Assembly: GCA_905331475.1 (NCBI GenBank)
Contig: CAJNYU010003950.1
Span: forward strand, 33,856 to 97,855
Source: Rotaria socialis
Taxonomy: Eukaryota; Rotifera; Eurotatoria; Philodinida; Philodinidae
Direction: 5' to 3'
DNA: 64,000 nucleotides
Shown one piece after another: positions 22,077-32,401 of the stretch; positions within the stretch are counted from its first letter, which is position 1, and each line of letters opens with the position of its first letter. Both the position numbers and the translations under genes were made by a program. The notes beneath the pieces are model-generated. The model was not told the origin of the DNA. It saw only the letters and a list, made by a program, of their open reading frames with translations, and made no database searches.

Positions 22077-23679
22077 TTTTAAGAGTTCTCTAGAATGGAA
22101 AATCAACTAAATACGATCAAGATATTGAATCAAAAATCACAAGAAGATTTCTCAAGGACAACTTGCAATGATCCCTATACCTACCTAAATTAGATAGGGG
22201 TGTTGTTGTTGTTCTCTTTTAGACTATCACTACCTGCCTGACGATTCAAGAGCTCTCTTACTCACATGAAAAATAGTGAAGAGAAGAAAAAAAAGAGAAA
22301 GAAAAAGGGATGAATAGGGGACTTTTCTGATCAACACAAACATGCATACATGATGATGATTGCAATAACAAGACAGAGAGAGAGAGAGAGAGAGAGAGAC
22401 GGAGAGAAAAAGAGAGAAAGAGAGGTTTGAAGTCCAAAAAAGAAATTATAATTGGCCAGCCAATACAAAAAAAAAGAATCACAACATTCTTGGTATAACT
22501 ACTAGTGATGAGATATACCCCTGAAGGTTGTACATAGAGAGAGAGAGAGAGAGAGAGAGAAAGAAAGAGGAGGCGAAATATCGTTTCTCTCTAGAATATT
22601 ACCTCTGTTTGTCATACCTGTCCATGTATGGGTATTATGCGAAGCGAAAAAAAAATTCAGAAAGAAAGATGCGCAATGAAATGTAAAAAAAAGGCAGGTA
22701 ATCAATCAACCGAAACACTCCTGACTGACTGCACACGCATATGATAATGACTTTTCTCTCTTTTGCAAGTCGATGCCTGTACGTGATGCGACCAAAACAT
22801 GTTGTCGACACACTGTTCTGGTCGCATTTAGTTTTCTTCCTGACTTACGACTGACTCCTTTCTCTTGTCAGATATTCGACGTAGCTGATCACTAATTACA
22901 ATGTCTTACTAGCTATTGAAACATTAGACATTCTCAGGAAATAGTTATTTTTATTTCGTGCGGTGAGTGTAAGTGATAGGGGGAAAAAGTAAAGGACGAG
23001 CATTTTCTCTTTTTTTTTCTTCTGATGACGTTTTTTGTACATGGCTCAGGTGCAAATCAGCGATGATAACTATGAAGTCATGCGTAGCACAACTAACTAG
23101 GAGGAGAGAAATGAAGAAGCAATATAATATATGTTTCGCAAAGAAGAGTGTGGGTAGCTTGATCATGGCGTCGACAAAATTCGTACGCACCAAAGTCATG
23201 GTTATATGTTAGTGTCTTTTTCTTCGCTATTAGAAGAGTAAAGTTGAGAAAAAGAAACAGAGAGAGCGAGAGAGAGAGAGAGAAAAGGAGAAAAGAGAGA
23301 AAACAAAAACTAGGATCCCCGATAAGACAATGTGATGACGATGTTGGACGTATTGAGTTATTAAAAGGGGGCGATTGATCAGGAGAAGAGTATAATGATA
23401 CAGAGAGAGAGAGAGAGCGCGAGAAAAAAACGAAGAAAATTTCGTAGCTTGCTGCATAGTGGTATCTCACTTTTTAGCGTACTGCAAACAAGCCGTTAAC
23501 GTTTCTGGCGAGAGAAGACTATCGCGTAGGTAAGTGAAAAAAGAAGAAAAGAGAAGAAAAGAGAAGAGAGGAGAGAAAGACATGCTGATAATAGAAAGTT
23601 GTGTTTGAACACGTGTGGACAGTTGATGACCAGATAACCTTCGATATGCATGTTCTGTTTTAGATCTTAATAGGTGAGG
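22077..23679. repeat. Purine-rich intergenic region with (AG)n microsatellites
   Basis: Several (AG/GA)n runs: about 22374-22402, 22537-22562, 23256-23284 and 23401-23420, plus GAAGA/GAGAA-rich stretches at 23540-23580. ORFs here are low-complexity by-products. It separates the two divergent paralogues and probably holds both promoters. Confidence 0.75.
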
Positions 23680-24284
23680 ATGTCTTCTGCATTTCAAGGA
23701 CCTATTCCAACACCACAACCATATGGTTCTCGGTAAGATTTGCTTTTTTTTATATTTTTTTGCTTTTTGAAAAATATATTTTCACAATATTTTCTAGACC
23801 AAGATCATATGGTGGTGTGAGATCATATGGTGGTGCGAGATCATATGGTGGTGCGAGATCATATGGTGGTGCTAGACGACCATATGGTAGTGTTAGACCA
23901 TATCGTAGTGTAAGACCATATGGTGGTGTAAGACCAGGAGCTCCAGGCTTAGGTGGTTCATCCGGTGCCGGGGCTGCACTTAGTGGTGCTCTCGGTGCTC
24001 TTGGTGGCACTCTTGGTTGTCTTCTATGTTTAGCAGCTATTGGCGCATTGGGCTTATTCGCTTGTTTCATTGCTCTAGCAGCTTACGCAAGTATGTGTTT
24101 CTTGTAGAGATACGTTAATCGAACACCGATTGATTCACAAATCGATTTTAATTTAGAACAATTTCTTACTGCATACAAGAAAGCTGAAGGAATTAATGGT
24201 GCAGATGGACAAACACAAATTGGCCTTATGCTTCTATTTGCCTCACTTTTCTATACTGTCGTCTGTCGTATACAACGAAGTTAG
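23680..24284 (+). CDS. Small membrane protein with RSYGGA repeats, paralogue B
   Basis: Exons 23680-23732, 23798-24090 and 24157-24284 join in frame (about 157 codons). N-terminal MSSAFQGPIPTPQPYGS, then tandem hexapeptides near RSYGGA encoded by 18-bp units with AGATCATATGGTGGTGCG as consensus (about four clean copies, then decaying RPYGSV/RPYRSV units), then GPGAPGLGGSSGAG-like linker, a hydrophobic core (GALGALGGTLGCLLCLAAIG onward) and a C-terminal hydrophobic segment (LMLLFASLFYTVVC). Without splicing, a TAG would appear right after the core; the GTATGT...TTTAG intron (24091-24156) removes it and matches the intron position in paralogue A. Confidence 0.8.
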
Positions 24285-25547
24285 ACTCTTATAACAATGC
24301 ATTCGCTTTTTCTTTCTTCAAATTTTTTTCTCTCATTCTCTCTCATTATTGAACAATATCAGTCTTTTTTCCTTTTTTTTGGTTTTATATGAAACACATG
24401 TACCTGTTCAGAAAAAAATGAAACATTCTTTTTGCATGACACAACAACAACGACGACGACGACGACGACGACTGACTGACGACGATATCCAACACACTAC
24501 TTCTTTTTTCAAACACCACTATATTTTCTTTTCATTTTTTAAATAAAAACAATTTATCTATTCTTGTGCGTGCATATCGATGTTTTTTTTCTTGTTTATC
24601 TGAATAAATTCGTTTACTTTCTCATTGACTCATTTCATAATATACAAATTTTATTCAATGTCATACAGAATGATATTGTATTTCTCATTTCATTATTTGA
24701 CAGATAGGTATACGTGCGACAAGCAAAAAACGAAACCTCACTATACCGATATAAGAAGAAAAAAACGAAGAAACTATTCAGGTGTGACTGCCTATATGCA
24801 GCAAGCAATTCGATAAGCATATATGTATGTACGAAGGCTACATATTTTTTTATACCGTATTATTTGTCCATACAAAAAAAGACGAATGTGTTTACCCTTC
24901 AATAAGTTTATTTAATAAGTGAGAGAAAAAAATACATATATACTTGTGAAACCAAAACGAGCAAAAGAACTTGTTGTTGCTGTTAAAAGTGTGTCTATTT
25001 CATTCTATTGAACGAAAATAAATATCAGTTTGGAATTCATTTTTCTCATGGCCATGGTATATCAGAGAAGGAGAAAAAATAAATATTTTTCTGTTTTTTT
25101 TTTAAATTTCACGCGAACTATCACACGGAATTTCATTAAGAATACAAAGTCATGTTTTTCACAGCATTCAATTCCTACACCGCCTGTAATGTTTGCAATA
25201 CTAGGTAATAAATCACCACCAAAAACAACCAATAGATAAGCCGCAATTTTCTAGGTGAAGTTATGGATCATTAGCTAAACTGATTATGATTAGTAGAAAC
25301 ATCGAGCAAGAAACAAACATTTCAAAGCTGAGAAAATATGAACATGCTCGTAAATTCATCAAGGGCAACTCGCATGCATCAAATTCTATCAATTATAAGA
25401 GAGCATATTTCATTAAGAGTTTCTCATTGAATGCTGTTATTTATTTATCCTAATTTTTCGGTAATACCATGAAAAATACTAGTTTACGAAATTACATGGT
25501 GCACATTTTTTTTAATTTCGTAATCGAAAACAAAATGTATAAAAATT
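24285..25547. other. Intergenic, 3' flank with a CGA microsatellite
   Basis: A CAACAA(CGA)n run lies at about 24440-24470. AT-rich with several short ORFs lacking domain or splice evidence. Nothing else seen. Confidence 0.5.
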
Positions 25548-26264
25548 TTAATTTGTGTTCTTTTTCTGATCGATGTCGTCGCCAGTCAAGGATGACTTCA
25601 CATTCTCAATATCTGACGTATTAACGGCATTTTGTTTTAAACCAGCGTTGTGAAGATAATATGTGCATGATATCATTTGCTGTGTCAACGATGAATGGCA
25701 TTCTGGACATAGAAATACATAATAACCAATTGTGTTCGACAAGAGTTTAATGAGATGAGATTCATCTAATTTCATAAGTAAATCAGCTAATGTTTCTAAG
25801 TATTCAGGCATATAGTCGACGTCAAACAAATTCTTTTGAGAAATTTCTTCATCGTTTACAAGAACGCGAGATGAGACGTTTGAATTTTCTGATTTTGCTT
25901 GAACAAGTTTATAATTGACGCCGGTAATTGCACCGATTTTCTTCATAGAAATTTGTCCTTTACATTGTTTAGTCGTATTTTGCACTAGGGCAGTGCATGA
26001 TAGAACATTAGTTATATTAATATCTTGTTTTCGATTAAAATTCGGACAGATCGGTACTCGTATCATCGATTCATATGCGGCATAGACCAACGAAACAGTG
26101 ACACCTGCACCAAGTAGATATCCAATGTTTTTAACAAATTGACGTATACTGTGGCTCGTTGTCGTCTTCCTATCGGTAGAAAATGGTTGATGATTAATCG
26201 TAATGTGTTGAATTTTTGTTTGAATTCTATGTTTTAAAGTGCTCGATGGAAAGTATCGAAACAT
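25548..26264 (-). CDS. Hypothetical protein with one membrane segment
   Basis: A 238-codon uninterrupted frame of ordinary composition. The first 40 residues are rich in Arg, Lys, Ser, Thr and Gln with no acids at first, which could be a mitochondrial presequence. A hydrophobic span follows (about 48-66, IGYLLGAGVTVSLVYAAYES), then a soluble region with two Cys pairs (CTAL...KQC and a CPECHSS motif about 195-200). The CxxC could bind metal, but no family is recognised. Upstream intergenic DNA of about 430 bp could hold a shared promoter with the divergent SET gene. Confidence 0.6.
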   Translation of the reverse strand: MFRYFPSSTLKHRIQTKIQHITINHQPFSTDRKTTTSHSIRQFVKNIGYLLGAGVTVSLVYAAYESMIRVPICPNFNRKQDINITNVLSCTALVQNTTKQCKGQISMKKIGAITGVNYKLVQAKSENSNVSSRVLVNDEEISQKNLFDVDYMPEYLETLADLLMKLDESHLIKLLSNTIGYYVFLCPECHSSLTQQMISCTYYLHNAGLKQNAVNTSDIENVKSSLTGDDIDQKKNTN

Positions 26265-26698
26265 TTGGTAAATTTATCTGAAAAGAATCAATAGAAAATA
26301 TAGTATTCCATAAAAATATTTCACATCGTCGTTATAGAATAAGTTGATTGAACTCCTATGATGATTTCACGTTATGACCAACGACTCTTTCTCTGTTATC
26401 ATTTATGGTCAGTCAGTCCTCTTCGAATATGAAAATGATTGATTCTAATTGGAAACTTATTTTAAGAGCTGATGACCAATCAATGAATAATAGAGAAAAT
26501 AAAGCGTCTACGTCAGCTGAGAAAGATTCCGTCTCCCACTGTACAATATATTAGTCGTATAAAATGACGTCATTTTTATGTTTCGTAATTTATTATGATA
26601 GCAACTTTCTTTCATTCGTCTATATAGATACCTGTGTAGCAGTCATTCGGAATACATTAGTATTATCACTGCGCATTCTTGTGTTTTTTGTGCTCTGA
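26265..26698. promoter_or_regulatory. Divergent promoter region with TATA-like box
   Basis: Lies between the divergently transcribed hypothetical gene and the SET gene. A TATATAG-like element at about 26621-26627 sits some 75 nt before the SET-gene ATG. Other short AT-rich blocks cannot be assigned. Confidence 0.35.
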
Positions 26699-27313
26699 AT
26701 GCCATTGTTTAAAAAGGCTGAAATATGCGATCTTTCGAAAAAATACGGATTTCAACAACGTGGTATAGTGGCACTTGAACCTATTTCTCGAAGTGAGAAA
26801 ATTTATGAGTGTGATCCAACGACTTGTAGTTATTATCCGGAAGATGATCCGCGATTTAAATTTACTCGAGAACAACTTCTTCAAATAATGGAAAGCTATC
26901 CAGAAGTATCAGAATTCATTCGAAATTATTCGCTCATGATCGACGACGATGTTTTCGAAGCTCCGCGTCATCTTCTTACGCAAGAAATTACGGATGAATG
27001 TGCGTTATTCAATCATTCATGCGAGCCGAATTGTGATTTTGACGGATCGAATGATAGCTGGACGCTCAAAGCTCGACGTGATATCCACGTTGGCGAAGAA
27101 TTAACTATTCACTATGGCATCTTCGAAACCGAACGCAGTCTAATGGCAGGTGTTCAATGCAGATGTGGGGCTACTAGTTGTGTAGGCCAACTTCGATTTG
27201 ATTTTTGGCGCAATTGCGAATGGCAACAGAAATTTGAACATGTAGCGAGCCCATTCATTCAGAAAAAAATTCGTGACTTACGCACATTATTAGGGGACAC
27301 CATCATGACATAA
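26699..27313 (+). CDS. SET-domain protein with post-SET, single exon
   Basis: Probable lysine methyltransferase. 204 codons: N-terminal SET (GFQQRGIVALEPISRSEKI), the active-site block NHSCEPNCDF (about residue 105), the catalytic Tyr in ELTIHYG (about 140), and a post-SET Cys cluster (CRCGATSC, one Cys short of the common CXCX4C arrangement). No intron, no other domain. Stand-alone SET proteins like this occur in bacteria and in some eukaryote families, and small intronless copies are common in bdelloids, so lateral origin is possible but unproven. Substrate unknown. Confidence 0.85.
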   Translation: MPLFKKAEICDLSKKYGFQQRGIVALEPISRSEKIYECDPTTCSYYPEDDPRFKFTREQLLQIMESYPEVSEFIRNYSLMIDDDVFEAPRHLLTQEITDECALFNHSCEPNCDFDGSNDSWTLKARRDIHVGEELTIHYGIFETERSLMAGVQCRCGATSCVGQLRFDFWRNCEWQQKFEHVASPFIQKKIRDLRTLLGDTIMT

Positions 27314-28049
27314 TATTTGTTGAAATAAATATGATATAAAAAATTGTAAATTATTTCTTTTGTGAAATTCAAGAGAATCAAACTATCGATTTCATTATTC
27401 AATTAGTCTTCGATTGACCTAAAATTGTAGTGGTTAATGGAGATGATGCATCAACGAGCTTTGTCACGTGTACATACACGTGACTTCCAGCGAAACTCAA
27501 GTAGATCAAATTCGAACTCTCTTGCAATGACACAAACGCATAGTTCAAGAGTGAGACTAAAAAACTGCGAGCGAAAGAAAAAGAATGACGAGAGGATTTA
27601 CTTATTAAGAGAGAGAGAGAGCAGAACAGAAAAATATCAAAAAAAACTAACGTGATAGTTAAGAACGCATAAAACGGCATATGCGATGAAGAAAAAAATT
27701 GCACTCAATGCCTGTGGAATAAAAGCGTATGATGTATTTCACATGGGATATATTCGTTTGATGTTTGAGTGATTCTGAGTGTGAATGGAAGCAATCGATA
27801 GCTGTATTAGATTGTCAGAGATACTCCAGTATATTTCTTCTAGCATAACAATGCATCTTATGGATAATTAGTTACTGTTGATGTCTTTTCTTAGTAGACG
27901 GTTAATTCTAGTTGTTCTCATTCTGCATGTTTTTTTTTCTTTACATCATTCTGATCCATATAGTAAACGGTTCTTCTTTTGCGATCCGATGGAAGAGTAT
28001 AACAACTAAGATGATTCATCTTAAAAATGGTTAACTCTAGATTTCAATT
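27314..28049. other. Intergenic, with possible minus-strand exons
   Basis: The stretch at about 27655-27711 read on the minus strand (ALSAIFFFIAYAVLCVLNYH) is bounded by TTTTATTCCACAG and GTTAGTTTT, so it may be a membrane exon; a following exon could end near 27399. Upstream exons were not found, so this is only a lead. Confidence 0.3.
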
Positions 28050-30278
28050 ATGATGTCAAAGAAAAATATTTCACCGTCACCTGATATTTTATACGGCCAA
28101 CTTTATTTCGACATTCAACTTGCTCATGTGTATTCCGAAGGGGAAACATTTACTGATTCCGTTCCAGATGTTTCACCATCAGAAGTAGTCGCTCTTTACG
28201 AACATGAAAAACACTTACCGAACTTCGATCTTACTAAATTTGTCAAGGAACATTTTCATCTTCAAGCATTTCCGAATTTGACTTATACTAGTGATCCTAC
28301 GATAGCGCCGAAAGATCACATAAATAGGCTGTGGAATATTCTTTGTCGACCAGCTGATACGTCCGTTGACGGTAGTTCAACAATTCCTCTTCCATTTCCT
28401 TATATCGTTCCCAGTGGTAGACATCGAGAAATGTTCTATTGGGATTCGTATTTTACTATGTTAGGTTTAATGGTTGTACCCGATCGAATCGATATGATTA
28501 AATCAATGATTGACAATTTTGCGTATATGATTGATCTATTGGGTTTTATACCAAGTGCAAATCGTACGTATTTTTTAAGTCGATCTCAACCACCATTTTT
28601 TGCACAGATGGTTCAACTGTTGGCCAATACAGAGAATGTCAAACAACGATACTTACCTCAACTACGTAAAGAATACGAATGGTGGATGACTGACAGTGAT
28701 AATTTGACTGATGAACAACCAGTTAAACGTGTAAGATAATTAAACTATAGATAAAGAGAACGTATCAGTGGCGGATCTAGGATTTTTAGATACGTTGTAT
28801 CTTAGTTTCAGAGCATGGGTCCCAGTTGAAACTCATGGAGGGTGATATTGGGCTCATAATAGGGGATTTCATGGAAAACAAATTGATTGATGCTTGCGAA
28901 AAAAAAATAATTTTTAAAACCACCACTCCCCAAAATCTTTTTGTCTTGACTCATATTACAATTTTGTTAATTTATTCGTAATCTATATTAAATTTCATCG
29001 ACAGATTTCAACTTGCATCAAAAACTTTGCATCTCATCGAAAGTTATAACGTTCTGAATATTTTTTACATTTCCCAAAACATGGCACAAAAATTCAAATC
29101 GTTATAACTTTCGATGAGATGTATATTTTTTAATGAAAATTGAAATCTGTCGATGAAATTTAATATAGATTACGAATAAGTTCTAAAAATTGTAATAGGG
29201 GTCAAGACAAAAAAGTTTTGGGTAGGTGGCGGTTTTAAAAATGATTTTTTTTCGCAAGCATCAATCAAATTTTTTTTCCATGAAATCCCCTATTATGAGC
29301 CCAATATCACCCTCCATGAGTTTTAACTGGAACCCATGCTCTGAAGCTAAGATACAACGTATCTAAAAATCCTAGATCCGTCACTGGAACATATGTTTGT
29401 CTAATCGTTTATAATATTTTTAGCATGTTGTACGTTTGCCTGGTGGAATAATTCTGAATCGATATTGGGATCCATCGACGACTCCCCGGCCAGAATCATA
29501 TCCGAAGGAGGAAGATCAACGCCGAAAAGCTCTACAGCATGGCATTTCAGCTGAAGAATTTTATCAGCACAATCGTACAGCTTGTGAATCCGGTTGGGAT
29601 TTTTCATCACGTTGGCTTCTTGATAGTAAATGCGCGGAGACAAATCATGCAGCTGACATCATTCCAGTTGATCTCAATTGCCTTCTTTACTCTCTGGAAA
29701 ATTTACTTGCAAAGATGTACAATGAACAAGGTGATGTTGAGTCAAGTAAAAAGTTTAAATTATTTGCTCAAAATAGAAGAAATGCTATTCGAAAGTTTCA
29801 CTGGAATGATGCGAATCAATTTTTTATGGATTATGATTGGAAACGTAATCGATCGACGTCTGCTATTACATTAGCTGGTGTTTATCCACTCTATTTTAAA
29901 TTGGCTACTCCTGAACAAGCAGCACATGTTCACGAACATCTTGGCAAAAGTTTTCTTCGTACTGGTGGTCTAGTCACGAGTCTAGAAGCAACTGGCGAGC
30001 AATGGGATTGGCCAAACGGATGGGCTCCTTTGCAATGGGTCGGCTGCCAAGCTTTGAAGAACTACGGATTCAATAAATTGGCAGCTGAAGTAAAACAGCG
30101 GTGGTTGGCTTTGAATGATCGGGTATTTAAAGCGACAGGGAAAATGACTGAAAAATACAATGTAGTCGACAATGTACAATGTGGAGGTGGAGACTATCCG
30201 CTACAAGATGGGTTCGGTTGGACGAATGGAGTCTATTTAAGACTTTTACACGATGGCTCAAACGGTCAGTTTCATTGA
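28050..30278 (+). CDS. Trehalase, GH37 family
   Basis: Hydrolyses alpha,alpha-trehalose to glucose. Exons 28050-28730 and 29424-30278 join at KR|HVVR in frame, about 511 codons, the size of bacterial TreF/TreA. Signature 1 (PSGRHREMFYWDSYF, about 118-132) and signature 2 (QWDWPNGWAP) are present. The likely catalytic acid is Asp in ESGWDFSSRW and the base Glu in MTEKYN, by comparison with E. coli Tre37A. No signal peptide is visible, so a cytosolic form is likely. One intron of 693 nt holds a palindromic MITE. Trehalase and trehalose synthesis genes of foreign origin have been reported in Adineta vaga (recalled), and the compact length fits that, but bacterial versus animal origin needs a tree. 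Confidence 0.93.
28766..29386. mobile_element. hAT-type fold-back MITE inside trehalase intron
   Basis: The 621-bp element begins CAGTGGCGGATCTAGG and ends CCTAGATCCGTCACTG; the flanks GAACGTAT (28758-28765) and GAACATAT (29387-29394) are an 8-bp duplication with one mismatch. The two arms are inverted copies over roughly 300 bp each, turning near 29050-29100, with few mismatches, so the pre-mRNA could form a long hairpin. It lies entirely within the 28731-29423 intron, so removal by splicing would hide it from the mRNA. Confidence 0.88.
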
Positions 30279-30830
30279 AATTGTAAATAATCTGCTTAAA
30301 ATCGATTCACCTATTTTTCTAATAAATCATATTTATTGTATTATAACTAAAGAGGAAATTATCGATCGCCGATCTTTTGCAAATTAAATCTCTAAACTAT
30401 TCAACTCATAATATCGAGATGTGCAAAGGTTTGGGCTTATTAGTTTAATTGAAATATTGTTAAATACGGGAAAATATTTGCCAGAGATAACAATAAAACA
30501 GTTACAAATATAGAAAAATGTTCTTTCAAATGCATGGCAGAAAAATAAATGCTTGCATTGCGAGAGTAACCATTCTTCTTCAACACAAAGTTCAGTTCCT
30601 TCTTAGTTCAACCTGATAGACTTGGACATTTGACATGTAGGAACAAGCTATTTTATGATTTTATTCAGGAAACTCAGAAATATTGGATAAAAATAATTGA
30701 AATTTCAACATGATCTCTAGAACCGTAAAAAATGAACAAGTCATAGTCATCAATAATCCATTCAAAAAATCAATCTGGACGATTACAAAGTCATAGGACT
30801 CATCCATGTTCGTCCTTCACATTATACCTG
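30279..30830. other. Intergenic 3' flank of trehalase
   Basis: An AATAAA-type signal (AATAAAT) occurs at about 30320. No gene seen. Confidence 0.4.
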
Positions 30831-32000
30831 AAGGATTACCATGACCAACCTATTCAAAAATTCACCTAATCTGTATATAAAATTCGACAAATGGTCAAAG
30901 ATCCTTATTCATATTGTTCATGAATATTCATCATCAAAAACTGATTCACAAATCCACCTCACTATTTTCTATACTCCAAAAAATCTTCAATTCTTTTCTT
31001 TGACGTCATTCGCGACCAAATCCTAAAAAGCAACGCTTCGAAAAATGCATTATTATATTAATAAAATTCATTGATTACTCTGTGATCTGTATTCCCACTA
31101 TTTATGAATAATTATCATAAACAACAGATTCAAAAATTTCTTTGAATTTTTTGCCAGCATCAAATAATTCTTCGACGATCTTCGTTGACTTCATTCTTGA
31201 ATAATTACGACGAGCAACTCATTTCAAAATACGATCAGCAGGTTTTGCAAAATCCAATAATTTCTCAACTATCTACATTCTCAACATTTCCGAATAGTTA
31301 TCATTAGCAGCAAACTCCAAAATTCAATCATTAACTTGATAAAACTCAACGGTTTTTACCGTTTCCTCCATTCATATTATTGATGAACCGTTATCAAAAA
31401 AGGTAAATTCAAAAATTTCATCGAGACACTGGTAAAATCTAATCAGTTCGCTACATTTCCTGATCGTATGGTTCATGATTCGTCCGCATGAATAACAAAT
31501 TCAAAAATTCGATCAACATGCTCGTGCAATCAAGTTTTGTTTCTTTTCGTACTCATCCACATTATTCATGAAGAACTAAGACGATTAGCCAATTCAAAAG
31601 ACCTACTCTGGATGTTTTTCGAAAATGTGATAATTTTTACCATGATTTTGATTGTCATGGTTCATGAATAATTATGACGAACAGCTACTTCAATAATTTC
31701 GCCCATCCTTGTGTTAAATCAAATAAATTTTGAGTTCGCTTGAAATGCATCATTTATGAATCAACATAAATAATAAGAGATTCAAATATTCCATGAAGAT
31801 GCCGCTGGAAGCGAATCGTTTTTTAATTTGTAATGATTTTAATTATTTTTGAATAATCAATAATGAGAATAATAAATTCAAAAATCCATAATAAAGATTC
31901 ATGACAATCCAATAGTCTTTCTATCGCCTTCAGTCACGCTATTTCTGAATTATTGTCATCAACGGCGAATTCAAAAAAACGATGGGCGTTCATTTTAAGT
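30830..32000. repeat. Degenerate tandem repeat, about 93-bp period
   Basis: A unit with core ATTCATGAATAATTATCAT, a variable run, then CAAATTCAAAAATTC, recurs about eleven times, diverged. ATTCAAAAA-type landmarks near 31129, 31225, 31318, 31407, 31500, 31600, 31690, 31780, 31878 and 31969 give a spacing of 89-100. Each unit also tends to contain TGGTAAAATCMAATAG-like text. Not coding in any frame: stops interrupt all. The period is near-constant while the bases are diverged, so it is an old array. Confidence 0.65.
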
Positions 32001-32401
32001 TGCTTCTAGTTTACTGGAAGAAAATCAGTGATGGAAAGTGAGCAATTGCCATTGTAATCTGCTATGACATTTTCTGCAGCAGTGGCTTCGTTGTTGCCTA
32101 GAAATGATAAACGAAAATGAATTCGATCTTATTCGAGAGATCCAAGTGTGAATGGAGAATTAGCAGCGCCTGAGTGTACTATCAAATAGGCAAAATCACT
32201 TTCAAGGCTGTACCCGATTTAAACTAAAGCTGTTGCTGCTGCTAACCAATCCGATTCTCTAAGTCTTATAGATATGCTTTCGGGACCTCATTCAGTGTAA
32301 TTGTGATGCAGAATACGAGATAAGGATCATATTCAAATATCTGATCGTTTTTGCATAGGGGGTCGTCGACTAGTTGTTATTCAAAAATGGACGCTTGAAT
32401 T
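32001..32401. other. Intergenic 3' flank of WWE-ART gene
   Basis: Unremarkable AT-rich DNA; no gene seen. Confidence 0.4.

Noticed and set aside
22258-23470. Several minus-strand ORFs rich in Ser, Leu and Phe
   Set aside because: They come from (AG)n and purine runs read in reverse; no domain or splice support.
23750-24070. Minus-strand ORF with PPYDLA repeats
   Set aside because: Antisense by-product of the 18-bp repeat; the plus strand has matching introns and a paralogue.
24061-24107. TAG ending the second paralogue after AAYASMCFL
   Set aside because: It lies in a GTATGT...TTTAG intron at the same position and phase as in the paralogue.
29401-30179. ORFs opposite or out of frame in trehalase
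   Set aside because: Shadows of the conserved trehalase exon.
30830-32000. CRISPR-like array
   Set aside because: Units are diverged, AT-rich, about 93 bp, and there are no unique spacers or cas genes.
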